A DNA stretch of 64,000 nt from contig NZ_CP029255.1 in NCBI RefSeq assembly GCF_003122385.1, positions 3,720,001 through 3,784,000 on the forward strand. Direction: 5' to 3'. This DNA is from Flavobacterium crocinum (GTDB lineage: Bacteria; Bacteroidota; Bacteroidia; Flavobacteriales; Flavobacteriaceae). Positions 1-8,169 of the stretch are shown piece by piece. The position numbers and the translations under genes are program-made. The notes under the pieces are model-generated. The model did not search any database. It worked only from the letters and a program-made list of their open reading frames with translations, and was not told where the DNA came from. Numbering within the stretch: the first letter of the stretch is position 1; every line of letters begins with the position of its first letter.

Positions 1-1
1 A

Positions 2-751
2 ACCTACGGACTCCGCGGAGAATTGTGTCAACAATCTGTTGCAGATGCGATAGCATCAGGTTATCGTCTTATTGATACGGCAAAAGTATATGGAAATGAA
101 GAGGAAGTAGGCAAAGCAATAAAACAAAGTGGCATTGACCGAAAGCAACTTTTTGTAACTTCAAAACTATGGGTTGATGATGCCGGTTATGAAAATGCTA
201 AAAAAGGTTTTGAAGAAACACTTAGAAAATTAGGATTGGAATATCTGGATTTGTACCTGATACATCGCCCAAGAGGAGATGTGAAAGGATCCTGGAAAGC
301 CATGGAGGAACTTTATAATCAAGGAAAAATAAAAGCTATTGGTATTAGTAATTTCGATTCCGCTCAAATGGCAGATCTTTTGTCTTATGCCAAAATAAAA
401 CCAGCTGTGAATCAGATTGAAACTCATGCTTATTTTCAACAAATCAATGATTATAATGTGCTCAAAAAACATAATATCCAGATGCAGGCATGGGCGCCTT
501 TTGCAGAAGGACGCAATGGACTTTTTACAAACGAAGTTTTAACTCAGATTGCTAAAAAATACGGCAAAACCACGGCTCAAGTTAGTTTAAGATGGCATTA
601 TCAGCGCGGTATTGTGGCTATTCCAAGATCTTCGCAAAAAGGACATATTATAGAAAATCTCGATATTTTTGATTTTAAACTGGATACTGCCGATCTAAAA
701 GCGATTGAAAAGCTTGACTTAAATAAAACGCAGTTTCCGGAATGGAGTTAA
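2..751 (+). CDS. Aldo/keto reductase, 5' end cut by the window
   Basis: NAD(P)H-dependent reductase of aldehydes and ketones, cytoplasmic TIM barrel. The reading frame is open to the left edge (codons for TYGLRGEL precede the first internal TTG), so the true start lies outside the window. The catalytic tetrad of the family is visible: Asp in LIDTAKVYG, Tyr in the same motif, Lys in TSKLW and His in LIHRP. The later motif IKAIGISNF and the C-terminal IPRSSQKGHI cofactor segment are typical of the small 2,5-diketogluconate reductase/YvgN group. About 250 residues are present of a usual 270-280. The substrate cannot be inferred. The next gene is about 90 bp downstream on the same strand and has its own promoter. 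Confidence 0.9.
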   Translation, partial: TYGLRGELCQQSVADAIASGYRLIDTAKVYGNEEEVGKAIKQSGIDRKQLFVTSKLWVDDAGYENAKKGFEETLRKLGLEYLDLYLIHRPRGDVKGSWKAMEELYNQGKIKAIGISNFDSAQMADLLSYAKIKPAVNQIETHAYFQQINDYNVLKKHNIQMQAWAPFAEGRNGLFTNEVLTQIAKKYGKTTAQVSLRWHYQRGIVAIPRSSQKGHIIENLDIFDFKLDTADLKAIEKLDLNKTQFPEWS

Positions 752-796
752 GGTTAAGTGTGATATATTCCTTTTTTAATTTATCTTCGCTGTTTA

Positions 797-804
797 TACA
801 TTTG
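797..804 (+). promoter_or_regulatory. -7 element (TACATTTG) of the permease gene
   Basis: A perfect match to the Bacteroidetes -7 consensus TAnnTTTG, 33 bp before the GTG start. It runs into a 6-bp inverted repeat (GTGAGT/ACTCAC, 803-821) that would sit at the 5' end of the mRNA. No clear TTG -33 box is seen. Confidence 0.45.
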
Positions 805-837
805 TGAGTACATTCCACTCACTTAAAAATCTAATTT

Positions 838-2262
838 GTGAAAAAAGAACATGAAAATGTAGAAGAAAGTCAGCTTAAACGCGGGCTGACTAATCGCCAC
901 ATTCAGTTAATTGCTTTAGGAGGATCAATAGGAACAGGCCTTTTCCTTGGTATTGGTCCGGCAGCCGTATTAGCGGGTCCATCAGTTATTTTGGGATACG
1001 CAATTGCTGGAATTATCGCCTTTTTTATTATGAGACAACTCGGTGAAATGGTTGTCGAAGAACCTGTTTCAGGAAGTTTCAGCTATTTTGCTTATAAATA
1101 TTGCGGTTCTTTTGCAGGTTTTGCATCGGGCTGGAATTATTGGATTTTGTATATTTTAGTGAGTATGGCTGAACTTACAGCCATTGGGGTTTATGTGCAG
1201 TTCTGGTGGCCCGAAATTCCGCTGTGGACATCCAGTTTATTTTTCTTTCTGGTAATTAATGCTTTGAATTTTGCATCCGTAAAAGTTTATGGAGAAACAG
1301 AATTTTGGTTTTCAATTATAAAAGTGGTTGCTATTATTGCTATGATTCTTTTTGGTACTTACTTATTGGTAAGTGGAACAGGAGGAGAACAGGCCACTAT
1401 TCATAATTTATATAATGATGGAGGTTTCTTTCCAAAAGGGATCTTTGAAAAAACAGCAACTGGAGATTTTCAAGGTTTATTGTCAGCTATGGCGCTGATT
1501 ATGTTTTCTTTTGGAGGATTAGAACTAATTGGAATTACCGCAGCTGAGGCAGAAAATCCGGAAAAAAACATTCCAAAAGCAACCAATCAGGTTATCTATA
1601 GAATCCTGATATTTTATGTGGGAGCATTGGTTATTCTATTTGCTTTATCACCCTGGAGACAAATCACTACAGACAGCAGTCCGTTTGTGATGGTTTTTCA
1701 AAACTTAAACGGAATGGAATTTGAGCTGTTTGGCAACAAAATATACTTTACGCGTCTTATTGCCAATGTGCTTAATTTAATTGTTTTAACTGCCGCTTTA
1801 TCTGTATATAACAGTAGTGTTTACAGCAATTCACGCATGTTATTCGGTTTAGCAGATCAGGGTAGTGCGCCTCAATTTTTAAAGAAGCTAAACAAACAAT
1901 CGGTGCCTGTAAATGCTATTTTAATTTCTTCTTGTTTTGCCGCAATCTGTATATTAATCAATAAAGTGATTCCTGAAGAGGCTTTTAGTATTTTAATGTC
2001 TTTAGTAGTTTCCTGCTTAGTGATCAACTGGGTTATGATTTCGTATACACATCTGCAATTTAGACGTACAAAAGACAGAGAAAATATAAAAACCAAGTTC
2101 GCATCTATATTTTATCCGGTAAGCAATTATATCTGTTTTGTGTTTTTACTGGGTATTTTATCCATTATGTGGATGACGAATATGAAAGTATCCGTAGAAT
2201 TAATTCCTATTTGGCTGGGTATTTTGTTTGTGTTTTATAAAATTTTTAAAACAAATAAATAA
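838..2262 (+). CDS. Amino-acid permease, APC superfamily (AAT family)
   Basis: Inner-membrane proton-coupled amino-acid importer. The N-terminus carries the family signature (LKRGLTNRHIQLIALGG, then SIGTGLFLG in TM1) and the unwound TM1 glycines. About 12 hydrophobic segments follow, and 474 residues is the usual length. The EAENPEKNIPKA motif in the middle cytoplasmic loop is characteristic of AroP/ProY/CycA-type transporters. Substrate specificity (aromatic, proline, D-Ala/Gly) cannot be decided from sequence alone. The start is a GTG, because no in-frame ATG occurs near the conserved N-terminus and the -7 promoter element lies only 33 bp upstream. It is probably a single-gene unit. Confidence 0.9.
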   Translation: MKKEHENVEESQLKRGLTNRHIQLIALGGSIGTGLFLGIGPAAVLAGPSVILGYAIAGIIAFFIMRQLGEMVVEEPVSGSFSYFAYKYCGSFAGFASGWNYWILYILVSMAELTAIGVYVQFWWPEIPLWTSSLFFFLVINALNFASVKVYGETEFWFSIIKVVAIIAMILFGTYLLVSGTGGEQATIHNLYNDGGFFPKGIFEKTATGDFQGLLSAMALIMFSFGGLELIGITAAEAENPEKNIPKATNQVIYRILIFYVGALVILFALSPWRQITTDSSPFVMVFQNLNGMEFELFGNKIYFTRLIANVLNLIVLTAALSVYNSSVYSNSRMLFGLADQGSAPQFLKKLNKQSVPVNAILISSCFAAICILINKVIPEEAFSILMSLVVSCLVINWVMISYTHLQFRRTKDRENIKTKFASIFYPVSNYICFVFLLGILSIMWMTNMKVSVELIPIWLGILFVFYKIFKTNK

Positions 2263-2293
2263 AGAGTTTTTACTGTATAGTGGAAATTTTTTT

Positions 2294-2427
2294 AACACAT
2301 AAAAACATAGCTTTTGTTTATCTAAAAAAGGGAGTAAAAGAAACTAGTTTCTAACACATATTTTTCTCTGTATTTTATTAAAAGTGAAACGACTTTACCA
2401 AAAAGAAAACCTATGTTTCTATGTGTT
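2294..2427. repeat. 134-bp segment bounded by a 17-bp imperfect inverted repeat
   Basis: The left arm (2294-2310, AACACATAAAAACATAG) and right arm (2411-2427, CTATGTTTCTATGTGTT) are inverted complements with one mismatch. A further partial copy AACACATA is at 2353. The similarity continues a few bases beyond both arms. No coding capacity is seen inside. The arrangement resembles a small non-autonomous mobile element or a large hairpin between the permease and DUF1826 genes. Confidence 0.5.
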
Positions 2428-2468
2428 TAAAAATAATGATCCCAACAATTTATCCTACAATTTTTACC

Positions 2469-3167
2469 ATGAGCAATACATTTTCTGATAGCAACCAAAT
2501 TGGAGTAGTTTCTACTTTCTCTGATCTTGTGCATACCCATTTCAAAGGAGAAATGAATGCACTTTGCTGGTACAGAACTTTGGATGGTGATTTTAAAGAG
2601 ATTGTAGAAAAGTTATCTTTAAAAGAAAATATAACAGAAGTTTCTACTGAAGATCTAATCGCGCTTCAACTCTCAGAAAAAGGTAAAACAGCAAGAGAAA
2701 TAATTTTAAACGATTTACAATTATTAACTGATTTTGGCGCTTCACCTTCTCTTAATTTGCTGAAATGCTATGAACGTGATGATGAATTCGATTTCATCTC
2801 TACTGATGTGTATTCGTTTCATGTAGATCGTTCGCCTATTGCAACAGATACTTTTTTATGTACCTATCACGGAGCAGCAAGTGATATTGTTGCTAATTCT
2901 CAGACAGAACAAAAGATTCTGATTCCGGAAATTCGGACAAAGTTAAAAGAACTACATGATGGACCAGACGAAGAATTCGAAGACTTTTTAAAAGAGAATT
3001 TTTTCGATTTGCATTATCAGCTTCATGAAAATGCAGAACCTGTTAATTTAGGATTAGGACATCTGTGGCGACTGGCTGTAGATCATCCAAAACAAGAAGT
3101 CTTACCTTGTGTTCATAGAGCACCAGTAGAAAATGATGGAGAATATCGGTTGTTGTTGATTTGTTAA
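2469..3167 (+). CDS. DUF1826-family protein, possible 2OG-Fe(II) oxygenase-like fold
   Basis: Function unknown; I assign it to DUF1826 from overall similarity by eye. I chose the ATG at 2469 (MSNTFSD). The longer frame from 2421 begins inside the inverted repeat and adds an unlikely N-terminus; an ATG at 2436 is an alternative. The protein is soluble with no signal peptide. A central FHVDRSP followed by TFLCTYHG and a C-terminal CVHRAPVENDGEYRLLL resemble the HxD ... H ... R iron/2-oxoglutarate motif of double-stranded beta-helix oxygenases. That reading is inference. The stop lies 27 bp before the MEDS gene, within its promoter. Confidence 0.6.
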   Translation: MSNTFSDSNQIGVVSTFSDLVHTHFKGEMNALCWYRTLDGDFKEIVEKLSLKENITEVSTEDLIALQLSEKGKTAREIILNDLQLLTDFGASPSLNLLKCYERDDEFDFISTDVYSFHVDRSPIATDTFLCTYHGAASDIVANSQTEQKILIPEIRTKLKELHDGPDEEFEDFLKENFFDLHYQLHENAEPVNLGLGHLWRLAVDHPKQEVLPCVHRAPVENDGEYRLLLIC

Positions 3168-3190
3168 TGAAAACTAATTACGTATATTTG
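3161..3190 (+). promoter_or_regulatory. Promoter of the MEDS gene, TTG-N19-TATATTTG
   Basis: The -33 TTG (3161-3163) and -7 TATATTTG (3183-3190) fit the Bacteroidetes consensus with a 19-bp spacer. The -7 box ends only 4 bp before the ATG at 3195, so the transcript would be leaderless or nearly so. Confidence 0.5.
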
Positions 3191-3194
3191 ATAT

Positions 3195-3833
3195 ATGAAC
3201 AAACAGGCACCTTTTTCAGTATGTGGAGAATCATTGTCAGCTCCAATGCATATTTGTGGTTTTTTCGATTCGAGAGAACAACAATATGAAGTAATTATCC
3301 CTTATATTTTGGAGGGATTGGAAGCGAATGATAAAGTCATTAACATCCTCGAAGGAAACCGTCATGGTGAGCATTGTCGCTGTTTGACTGATAACGGAGT
3401 ATCGATTACTGAAAAACTGCTTAGCGGTCAATTGGAAGTTCTGGCTTCTGAAAACACTTATATAAATGGTGGTAAGTTTGTTGCAGATGAAATGTATGAT
3501 TTGCTGGAAAAGTCTTTATTATCATCTTCAAGAGCGGGGTATGATAGTGTTAGAGCGTGTGGTGATATGGTGTGGGCACTCAAAAACCTGCCAGGAACAG
3601 ACGAACTGTTAGAATATGAAGCCAGACTGAATCTACTAACTCCAAAACATTCTTGTTCCTTAATTTGTATGTACGATATCAGTAGCTTTAACGAAAGTAC
3701 ACTTAAAGATATATTGCTTACACATCCTTACGTAATCAAAGATGGAAAGATTAGCAAAAATCCATTATATGTTGAGCCTTCGGCATTACTTTCTAGTCTT
3801 TCAGATTTGCGGTCAGGTTCGGTAAAATCTTAA
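3195..3833 (+). CDS. MEDS-domain protein (DcmR-like sensory domain)
   Basis: A stand-alone sensory/regulatory domain of the MEDS type, the domain known from the dichloromethane regulator DcmR and methyl-compound-linked proteins. The conserved start MHICGFFDSREQQYE, the central segment on small-molecule-like sensing (YDSVRACGDMVWAL) and the ending cover the full 212 residues. No DNA-binding or output domain follows. The ATG at 3195 is chosen because the conserved GESLSAPMHICGFF segment starts just after it. Its proximity (about 5 kb) to hxlAB is suggestive but not evidence of a functional link. Ligand unknown. Confidence 0.75.
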   Translation: MNKQAPFSVCGESLSAPMHICGFFDSREQQYEVIIPYILEGLEANDKVINILEGNRHGEHCRCLTDNGVSITEKLLSGQLEVLASENTYINGGKFVADEMYDLLEKSLLSSSRAGYDSVRACGDMVWALKNLPGTDELLEYEARLNLLTPKHSCSLICMYDISSFNESTLKDILLTHPYVIKDGKISKNPLYVEPSALLSSLSDLRSGSVKS

Positions 3834-4031
3834 ATATTTGTCATTTATTTTTTGTTAGGTCAATCGTAAAGATTTATCTCCGCAACGATAGTCCGGATTT
3901 GCAACCGTGCACGCAAATATTGGTTAGTTCTCTTTGTAAATATAAAAAAGCACATTAATTTGTGTAACTTTTGTTTTAATGATTTGTTTTATGTCTTACT
4001 GATGTGGACATGGATTGTCAATCCGTGCAAG

Positions 4032-4281
4032 CGGGTTTCATTGCAAAATGTATCGTTCCTACGGAACTTTATTAAAAGGCGTTAATTGATTTCAACGGAT
4101 TGAAATCCGTTGCTACAATATTTGTTGTTCCTCTGGAACTTTTGTGAGCTACTATTTATTACTTGAAAGAGATAAAACCCATTGGTAGAATATATTTTCA
4201 TTGATAAGGAATTTTTTAATATTAGGCAATAACCTTTTCGTTGTTTAAGAAGAGCCATTGGCTCGATATATTTCGTAGGGC
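4032..4281. repeat. REP-like palindrome block, copy A
   Basis: 250 bp, identical to 4531-4780 except for a single substitution I could see (TTGC versus TTGT near the left end). It contains GTTCCTACGGAAC, CAACGGAT/ATCCGTTG (4093-4112), GTTCCTCTGGAAC (4127-4139) and GAGCCATTGGCTC (4252-4264). It is followed by an intact palindrome CCGGATTTTAATCCGG (4281-4296). Confidence 0.85.
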
Positions 4282-4374
4282 CGGATTTTAATCCGGTTAA
4301 ATAATATGCGCGTCCCTCATTTAGAGAGCCATAGGCTCGGACCATAATATCAATACTATATTTCGCAAATTAAA

Positions 4375-4396
4375 AAAGAGACTCTAAAGTCTCTTT
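4375..4396 (-). terminator. Hairpin terminator of the broken regulator gene
   Basis: AAAGAGACT/AGTCTCTTT forms a perfect 9-bp stem. Read on the minus strand it is followed by six T residues. It lies 28 bp downstream of the stop of the truncated HTH-type frame. A half copy (AAGTCTCTTT) remains after block B near 4900. Confidence 0.6.
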
Positions 4397-4423
4397 CAAA
4401 AATTAATAAATCCTTATAAACAA

Positions 4424-4540
4424 TCATTTCCCAATCAATTTCTCAAGCTTCGCCATCATCTCATCTTTCTCCTTCAACATCCTTTCATACAAAGCAATTT
4501 TTTCATCATATAATTGAACAATCTTATCAACGGGTTTCAT
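4424..4540 (-). pseudogene. C-terminal remnant of a regulator-like gene, cut by repeat block B
   Basis: The minus strand encodes 38 residues ending in EKIALYERMLKEKDEMMAKL, a charged coiled-coil tail. It resembles the C-termini of flavobacterial XRE/HTH regulators; that family call is from memory of the pattern. The upstream part is missing: the frame runs directly into repeat block B at 4531, which by chance supplies an ATG (MKP...). A terminator follows. It is best read as a gene destroyed by the repeat, although expression of a 38-residue peptide cannot be excluded. Confidence 0.45.
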
Positions 4541-4780
4541 TGTAAAATGTATCGTTCCTACGGAACTTTATTAAAAGGCGTTAATTGATTTCAACGGATT
4601 GAAATCCGTTGCTACAATATTTGTTGTTCCTCTGGAACTTTTGTGAGCTACTATTTATTACTTGAAAGAGATAAAACCCATTGGTAGAATATATTTTCAT
4701 TGATAAGGAATTTTTTAATATTAGGCAATAACCTTTTCGTTGTTTAAGAAGAGCCATTGGCTCGATATATTTCGTAGGGC
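4531..4780. repeat. REP-like palindrome block, copy B
   Basis: The second copy of the 4032-4281 block, offset by exactly 499 bp. Directly after it, the palindrome that is intact in copy A is interrupted: its left half is replaced by an 18-bp perfect palindrome TCCCGATAGCTATCGGGA (4782-4799), and the right half TTAATCCGG remains. Confidence 0.85.
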
Positions 4781-5043
4781 CTCCCGATAGCTATCGGGAT
4801 TAATCCGGTTAAATAAGGAGGTGGTTCCCTAATTTAGAGAGTAATAGGCTCGGCTCATATTAACCATGCAATATTGGTAAACAAAGTAAGATACCCGAAA
4901 GTCTCTTTCTATCATAAAATATCTTTTTTATTTAAATTTTAAAACGGATTCTTTTTAGGATTAAGTGTTTGTTTTATAATAAGTTGTATTTTTTTTAGAT
5001 AAATATCCTATAATATGGTTTCATTTTATAATTTGAAACCTAA

Positions 5044-5076
5044 TTGACTTCGCATTTTTACCGAAAATTAGTTTTG
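5044..5076 (+). promoter_or_regulatory. Promoter of the 5186 barrel gene, TTG-N22-TAGTTTTG
   Basis: TTG (5044-5046) and TAGTTTTG (5069-5076), spacer 22 bp, match the Flavobacterium consensus. The expected transcript has a leader of about 100 nt. Confidence 0.55.
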
Positions 5077-5185
5077 TAAGATAACTTTGGATGGAAATAA
5101 GGCCTTAATTCAATCCCTAATTCATTTTCTATTAACTAACGGGCTTTAATAATAACTCCATTATTACAAACTAAAATTAAAAATT

Positions 5186-5836
5186 ATGAAAAAGTATCAT
5201 TTATTAGTTGTCTTTTTTTTGTTTTCACTGGCGGTGTCGGCACAAGGCAGCCAGTCGTTTTTGCTTAATCTGTACGGAGGATATACTTTTTCCGACAGAG
5301 TGGATTTTGACTCTTCCTACGCTAAGGTAGAAGATGGTTTTGAGTATGGAATAGGTCTGGAATATTTTATAATGGATAATGCTTCGGTAGAGTTAAAATA
5401 TAACAGACTGGATACCAATATGCCTTTGTATACAAAAGTTCCTTTAAACGAAGGCAGCATTTCTCCTGGAACTCAGGTTAATGCCGGAGATGATAAAGGT
5501 GCGATTAATTACATACTGGCAGATTATACCTATTATTTTGGTTCAAGCTCTCAGAAGGCACTTCCTTTTCTTGGTGCGGGTGCGGGGGTAGCCATACTGG
5601 AAACACCAAGGAGTGGCAATGGAACGTATTTTGCCTGGGAGATTAAAGGTGGTGTGAAAGTAAAAACCAATTCGCCATTGTCTATTAATCTTCATGCTTA
5701 TCTACAGTCTATGTCTGCAGCGGTTGGATATGATTATTACTGGGACTATTATTGGGGTCCTGTGGCCGTTAATGATTATGTTTCAACATTTCAGTTTGGA
5801 CTTGGGTTTTCTTTAAGTTATAATTTCAGTAAATAA
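5186..5836 (+). CDS. Outer-membrane beta-barrel protein
   Basis: A small porin-like barrel for the outer membrane. It has a clear signal peptide (MKKYHLLVVFFLFSLAVSA, cleavage before QG). Alternating aromatic/polar strands follow, for example YGGYTFSD, YGIGLEYF and INYILADYTYYFG. It ends in FGLGFSLSYNFSK, a barrel-like last strand. 216 residues is typical of the OMP_b-brl families. It has its own promoter and a strong terminator, so it is monocistronic. The specific function is unknown. Confidence 0.75.
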   Translation: MKKYHLLVVFFLFSLAVSAQGSQSFLLNLYGGYTFSDRVDFDSSYAKVEDGFEYGIGLEYFIMDNASVELKYNRLDTNMPLYTKVPLNEGSISPGTQVNAGDDKGAINYILADYTYYFGSSSQKALPFLGAGAGVAILETPRSGNGTYFAWEIKGGVKVKTNSPLSINLHAYLQSMSAAVGYDYYWDYYWGPVAVNDYVSTFQFGLGFSLSYNFSK

Positions 5837-5919
5837 TCACTGCTGTATTAAACTTTTAAAAAGGGCCATAGAAGTTGGTACAAATAGTAATTTATTTTGA
5901 ATGTTAATCGCGTATAGAG

Positions 5920-5951
5920 AAAGACAGGTATTTTTTATATCTGTCTTTTTT
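5920..5951 (+). terminator. Intrinsic terminator after the barrel gene
   Basis: AAAGACAG/CTGTCTTT, an 8-bp stem followed by a run of six T. Confidence 0.75.
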
Positions 5952-6026
5952 ATGGGATTTTCGAAAAATAGAAACTGATCTTTTGGTTTGTCAAGGAATG
6001 AAAAAACAACATGATAAAAGTCATAG

Positions 6027-6046
6027 CTAAGATTGAAACATCTTAG
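6027..6046 (+). promoter_or_regulatory. Inverted repeat upstream of the DUF2141 gene
   Basis: CTAAGAT-N6-ATCTTAG is a perfect 7-bp inverted repeat. It touches a near-consensus -7 box TACTATTG (6047-6054). The position fits a repressor or activator site; the regulator is unknown. Confidence 0.35.
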
Positions 6047-6091
6047 TACTATTGTTATCATTTTTTCCTCAAAAAATCAAAAATAACAATT

Positions 6092-6514
6092 ATGATAAAA
6101 TTCTTCGTTTCTGTTTTTCTGTTTAGCAGCAGCTTGGCATTGGCACAAAACTCAAATCTTACAGTTAGCGTTTCTAATTTAAAAGATAATACAGGAGTAT
6201 TAGTTGCAGAATTATATAATTCTAAAGAGACCTTTCTGAAAAAGACATACAAAACGGGTTCATCCTCAATAAAATCAAATGCTGCATTAGTTCATTTTGC
6301 AGGAATTCCAAACGGTGAATATACCGTTTTGGTTTATCAGGACAAGAATAGTAATGGCAAACTGGACAAATATTTTATAGGAATGCCAAAAGAACCGGTA
6401 GCGTGCTCAAATAATGCAAAAGGATTTATGGGACCACCTAAATATGAAGACGCAAAATTTAATGTAGCTGCACCCGAGACAAAAATTTATATCAAGATGA
6501 GTACTGCTCATTAA
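6092..6514 (+). CDS. DUF2141 domain protein, exported
   Basis: A secreted 140-residue protein of unknown role. The signal peptide MIKFFVSVFLFSSSLALA precedes a compact beta-sandwich-like domain. The family signature is present: GVLVAELYNSKETF, then IPNGEYTVLVYQDKNSNGKLD, then GMPKEPVACSNNAKG. The DxNxNGKxD stretch resembles a calcium-binding loop. It probably acts in the periplasm or on the cell surface. It is transcribed alone, behind a possible operator. Confidence 0.8.
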   Translation: MIKFFVSVFLFSSSLALAQNSNLTVSVSNLKDNTGVLVAELYNSKETFLKKTYKTGSSSIKSNAALVHFAGIPNGEYTVLVYQDKNSNGKLDKYFIGMPKEPVACSNNAKGFMGPPKYEDAKFNVAAPETKIYIKMSTAH

Positions 6515-6735
6515 AAATAGTTTATTGGAAAAATAAACAGAAAGCTTATGGAAATGGGGGAGTTCTAAAGGAAAAGGTTAAGCTGTTTTTCTTTTCTGCC
6601 GTTTTCGTTTTTCCAACCTATACACGATTGAAAATGGTAATGCGTTATAAGTCAGTATTTTTTTAATATATTTATTCAGCGAAATAGATATTTAATGAAG
6701 ACAGAATACTAGTGCATATTGTAATTCAAAAGAAA

Positions 6736-8079
6736 ATGAAAACAATTGTTTTACTTTTTACATTTTTAATAAACTTAAGTGTTTACAGCCAGTCTAACGG
6801 ATTTGAGAAGGATCTGGACAATCTTTTTAAAAATAATTTTTCAGAGAAAACCCCTGGATGTTCTGTTCTCATATCGCAAAATGGCGAAGTGGTTTACAAA
6901 AAAGCTTTTGGCTGCGCGAACTTAGAATTAAATGTTCCTTTAGAATCTAAATCGGTTTTTAGTATTGCTTCCATTACAAAACAATTTACTGCCGTATCTA
7001 TACTTCAGCTGGTTGAAAAAGGAAAAATAGATCTCGATGATCCTTTGGAAAAGTACATTGAAAGTTTCAAGGGCAAAAATATTCGAATTCATCATCTTTT
7101 GTCACATACTTCAGGACTTAAAGATTATTTGCAAGTTGAGACAAATCAAAAATTTGGTGAGAGAATGGACTACACACCAATAGAATTAATTAGTGTATTC
7201 GAAAAATTACCTCTGGAGTTTGAACCCGGAACAGCATATAAATATTGTAATTCAGATTATATACTTTTAGGTTTTATTATCGAAAAGGTAAGCGGTCTGA
7301 AATATGCCGATTATTTAAAAAAGAATATTTTTGAGCCTTTAAAGATGGAGCATACTTATTATGACAGTGACGAAAATATTATTCCAAATCGTGTTTCAGG
7401 ATATTTTAAAGACGGGGATAACTATAAAAAAGCAGAATTCTGGAGCGCAACAATAGGCTATTCAGCCGGAGGGCTTCTTTCTGATACAGCTGATTTGGAG
7501 AAATGGAATAATGGATTGATGTCTTATAGTATTTTAAGTAAAGAGCTGTTGAATCAGGCCGTTAGTTCTTATAAACTTAAAGATGGCACGCTTGTCAATT
7601 ATGGTTTTGGGTGGAATATCAACAGTGATAATCCTATTAAAAAAATAGATCACGGCGGTAATAAAAATGGCTTTACGTCTTATGCAGGTTATTTTCCTGA
7701 AAAAAATCTTTATGTAGTATTACTTTTTAATTCCGAAGATGCTCCCAGAGATGAACTTTCAATTCGGGTACCCGAAATTATGATAGGAAAATCATTTCAG
7801 ACAAAAATAGCCTTAACAGATGAAAATCTTAAAAAATATATAGGGAAATATCAGCTGGTTTCGGATCCGGGCAGAACTATTACTATTACAAAAGAAAAAA
7901 CGGGATTGGTTGCCGCTATTTCGGGTCAGGGTAAATTTAATCTTATTTTCCAGTCTCAGACTCAGTTTCAGTTCTCTAATTTATTAGATGCACATTGTGA
8001 ATTCAGGCTTTCCGGTGAAAATACAGAGAGTATCATTGTAAAGCAAAACGGTACATTCGAATGGAGAAAGATTCGTTGA
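6736..8079 (+). CDS. Serine hydrolase of the class C beta-lactamase / DD-peptidase fold
   Basis: An exported serine hydrolase. The ATG at 6736 gives a proper signal peptide (MKTIVLLFTFLINLSVYSQ); the frame from the GTG at 6712 adds eight residues before it. The active-site triad motifs are visible: SxxK as SITK in SIASITKQFTA, YxN as YCN in YKYCNSDYILLGF, and HGG replacing KTG in KKIDHGGNKNGF. A C-terminal lipocalin-like beta domain (IALTDENLKKYIGKYQL onwards) is common in esterase and peptidase relatives. The substrate could be a D-Ala peptide or an ester; true beta-lactamase activity is unlikely to be its role. Confidence 0.85.
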   Translation: MKTIVLLFTFLINLSVYSQSNGFEKDLDNLFKNNFSEKTPGCSVLISQNGEVVYKKAFGCANLELNVPLESKSVFSIASITKQFTAVSILQLVEKGKIDLDDPLEKYIESFKGKNIRIHHLLSHTSGLKDYLQVETNQKFGERMDYTPIELISVFEKLPLEFEPGTAYKYCNSDYILLGFIIEKVSGLKYADYLKKNIFEPLKMEHTYYDSDENIIPNRVSGYFKDGDNYKKAEFWSATIGYSAGGLLSDTADLEKWNNGLMSYSILSKELLNQAVSSYKLKDGTLVNYGFGWNINSDNPIKKIDHGGNKNGFTSYAGYFPEKNLYVVLLFNSEDAPRDELSIRVPEIMIGKSFQTKIALTDENLKKYIGKYQLVSDPGRTITITKEKTGLVAAISGQGKFNLIFQSQTQFQFSNLLDAHCEFRLSGENTESIIVKQNGTFEWRKIR

Positions 8080-8118
8080 TAATTTTAAAATGTAAAATAT
8101 TACACTTTAAAATATTGC

Positions 8119-8157
8119 AAAAAAAAGGCCAGAACCTGTAAAAGTGTTCCAGCCTTA
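8119..8157 (-). terminator. Terminator of the hxlB-hxlA operon
   Basis: The minus strand reads AAGGCTGGAAC, a short loop, GTTCTGGCCTT, then a run of T. The 11-bp stem includes two G-U pairs. It lies 13 bp past the hxlA stop. Confidence 0.75.
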
Positions 8158-8169
8158 AAGAATCAATTA

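Larger units (their letters stand above)
3834..5043. other. Gene-free 1.2-kb region made of REP-like palindromes and a dead gene tail
   Basis: After the MEDS gene come fragments of the form GTCCGGATTTGCAACCG (near 3890) and GGATTGTCAATCCGTG (near 4013), followed by two near-identical 250-bp blocks (4032 and 4531) and a pseudogene between them. Short palindromes occur throughout: GTTCCTACGGAAC, GTTCCTCTGGAAC, GAGCCATTGGCTC, GAGCCATAGGCTC. An 87-codon open frame across 4082-4345 consists of these palindromes and is not a gene. From about 4870 to 5040 only AT-rich sequence is seen. Confidence 0.7.

Noticed and set aside
4082..4345. 87-codon minus-strand frame in the repeat cluster
   Set aside because: It is made up of REP-like palindromes and recurs in the duplicated block; no protein-like features.
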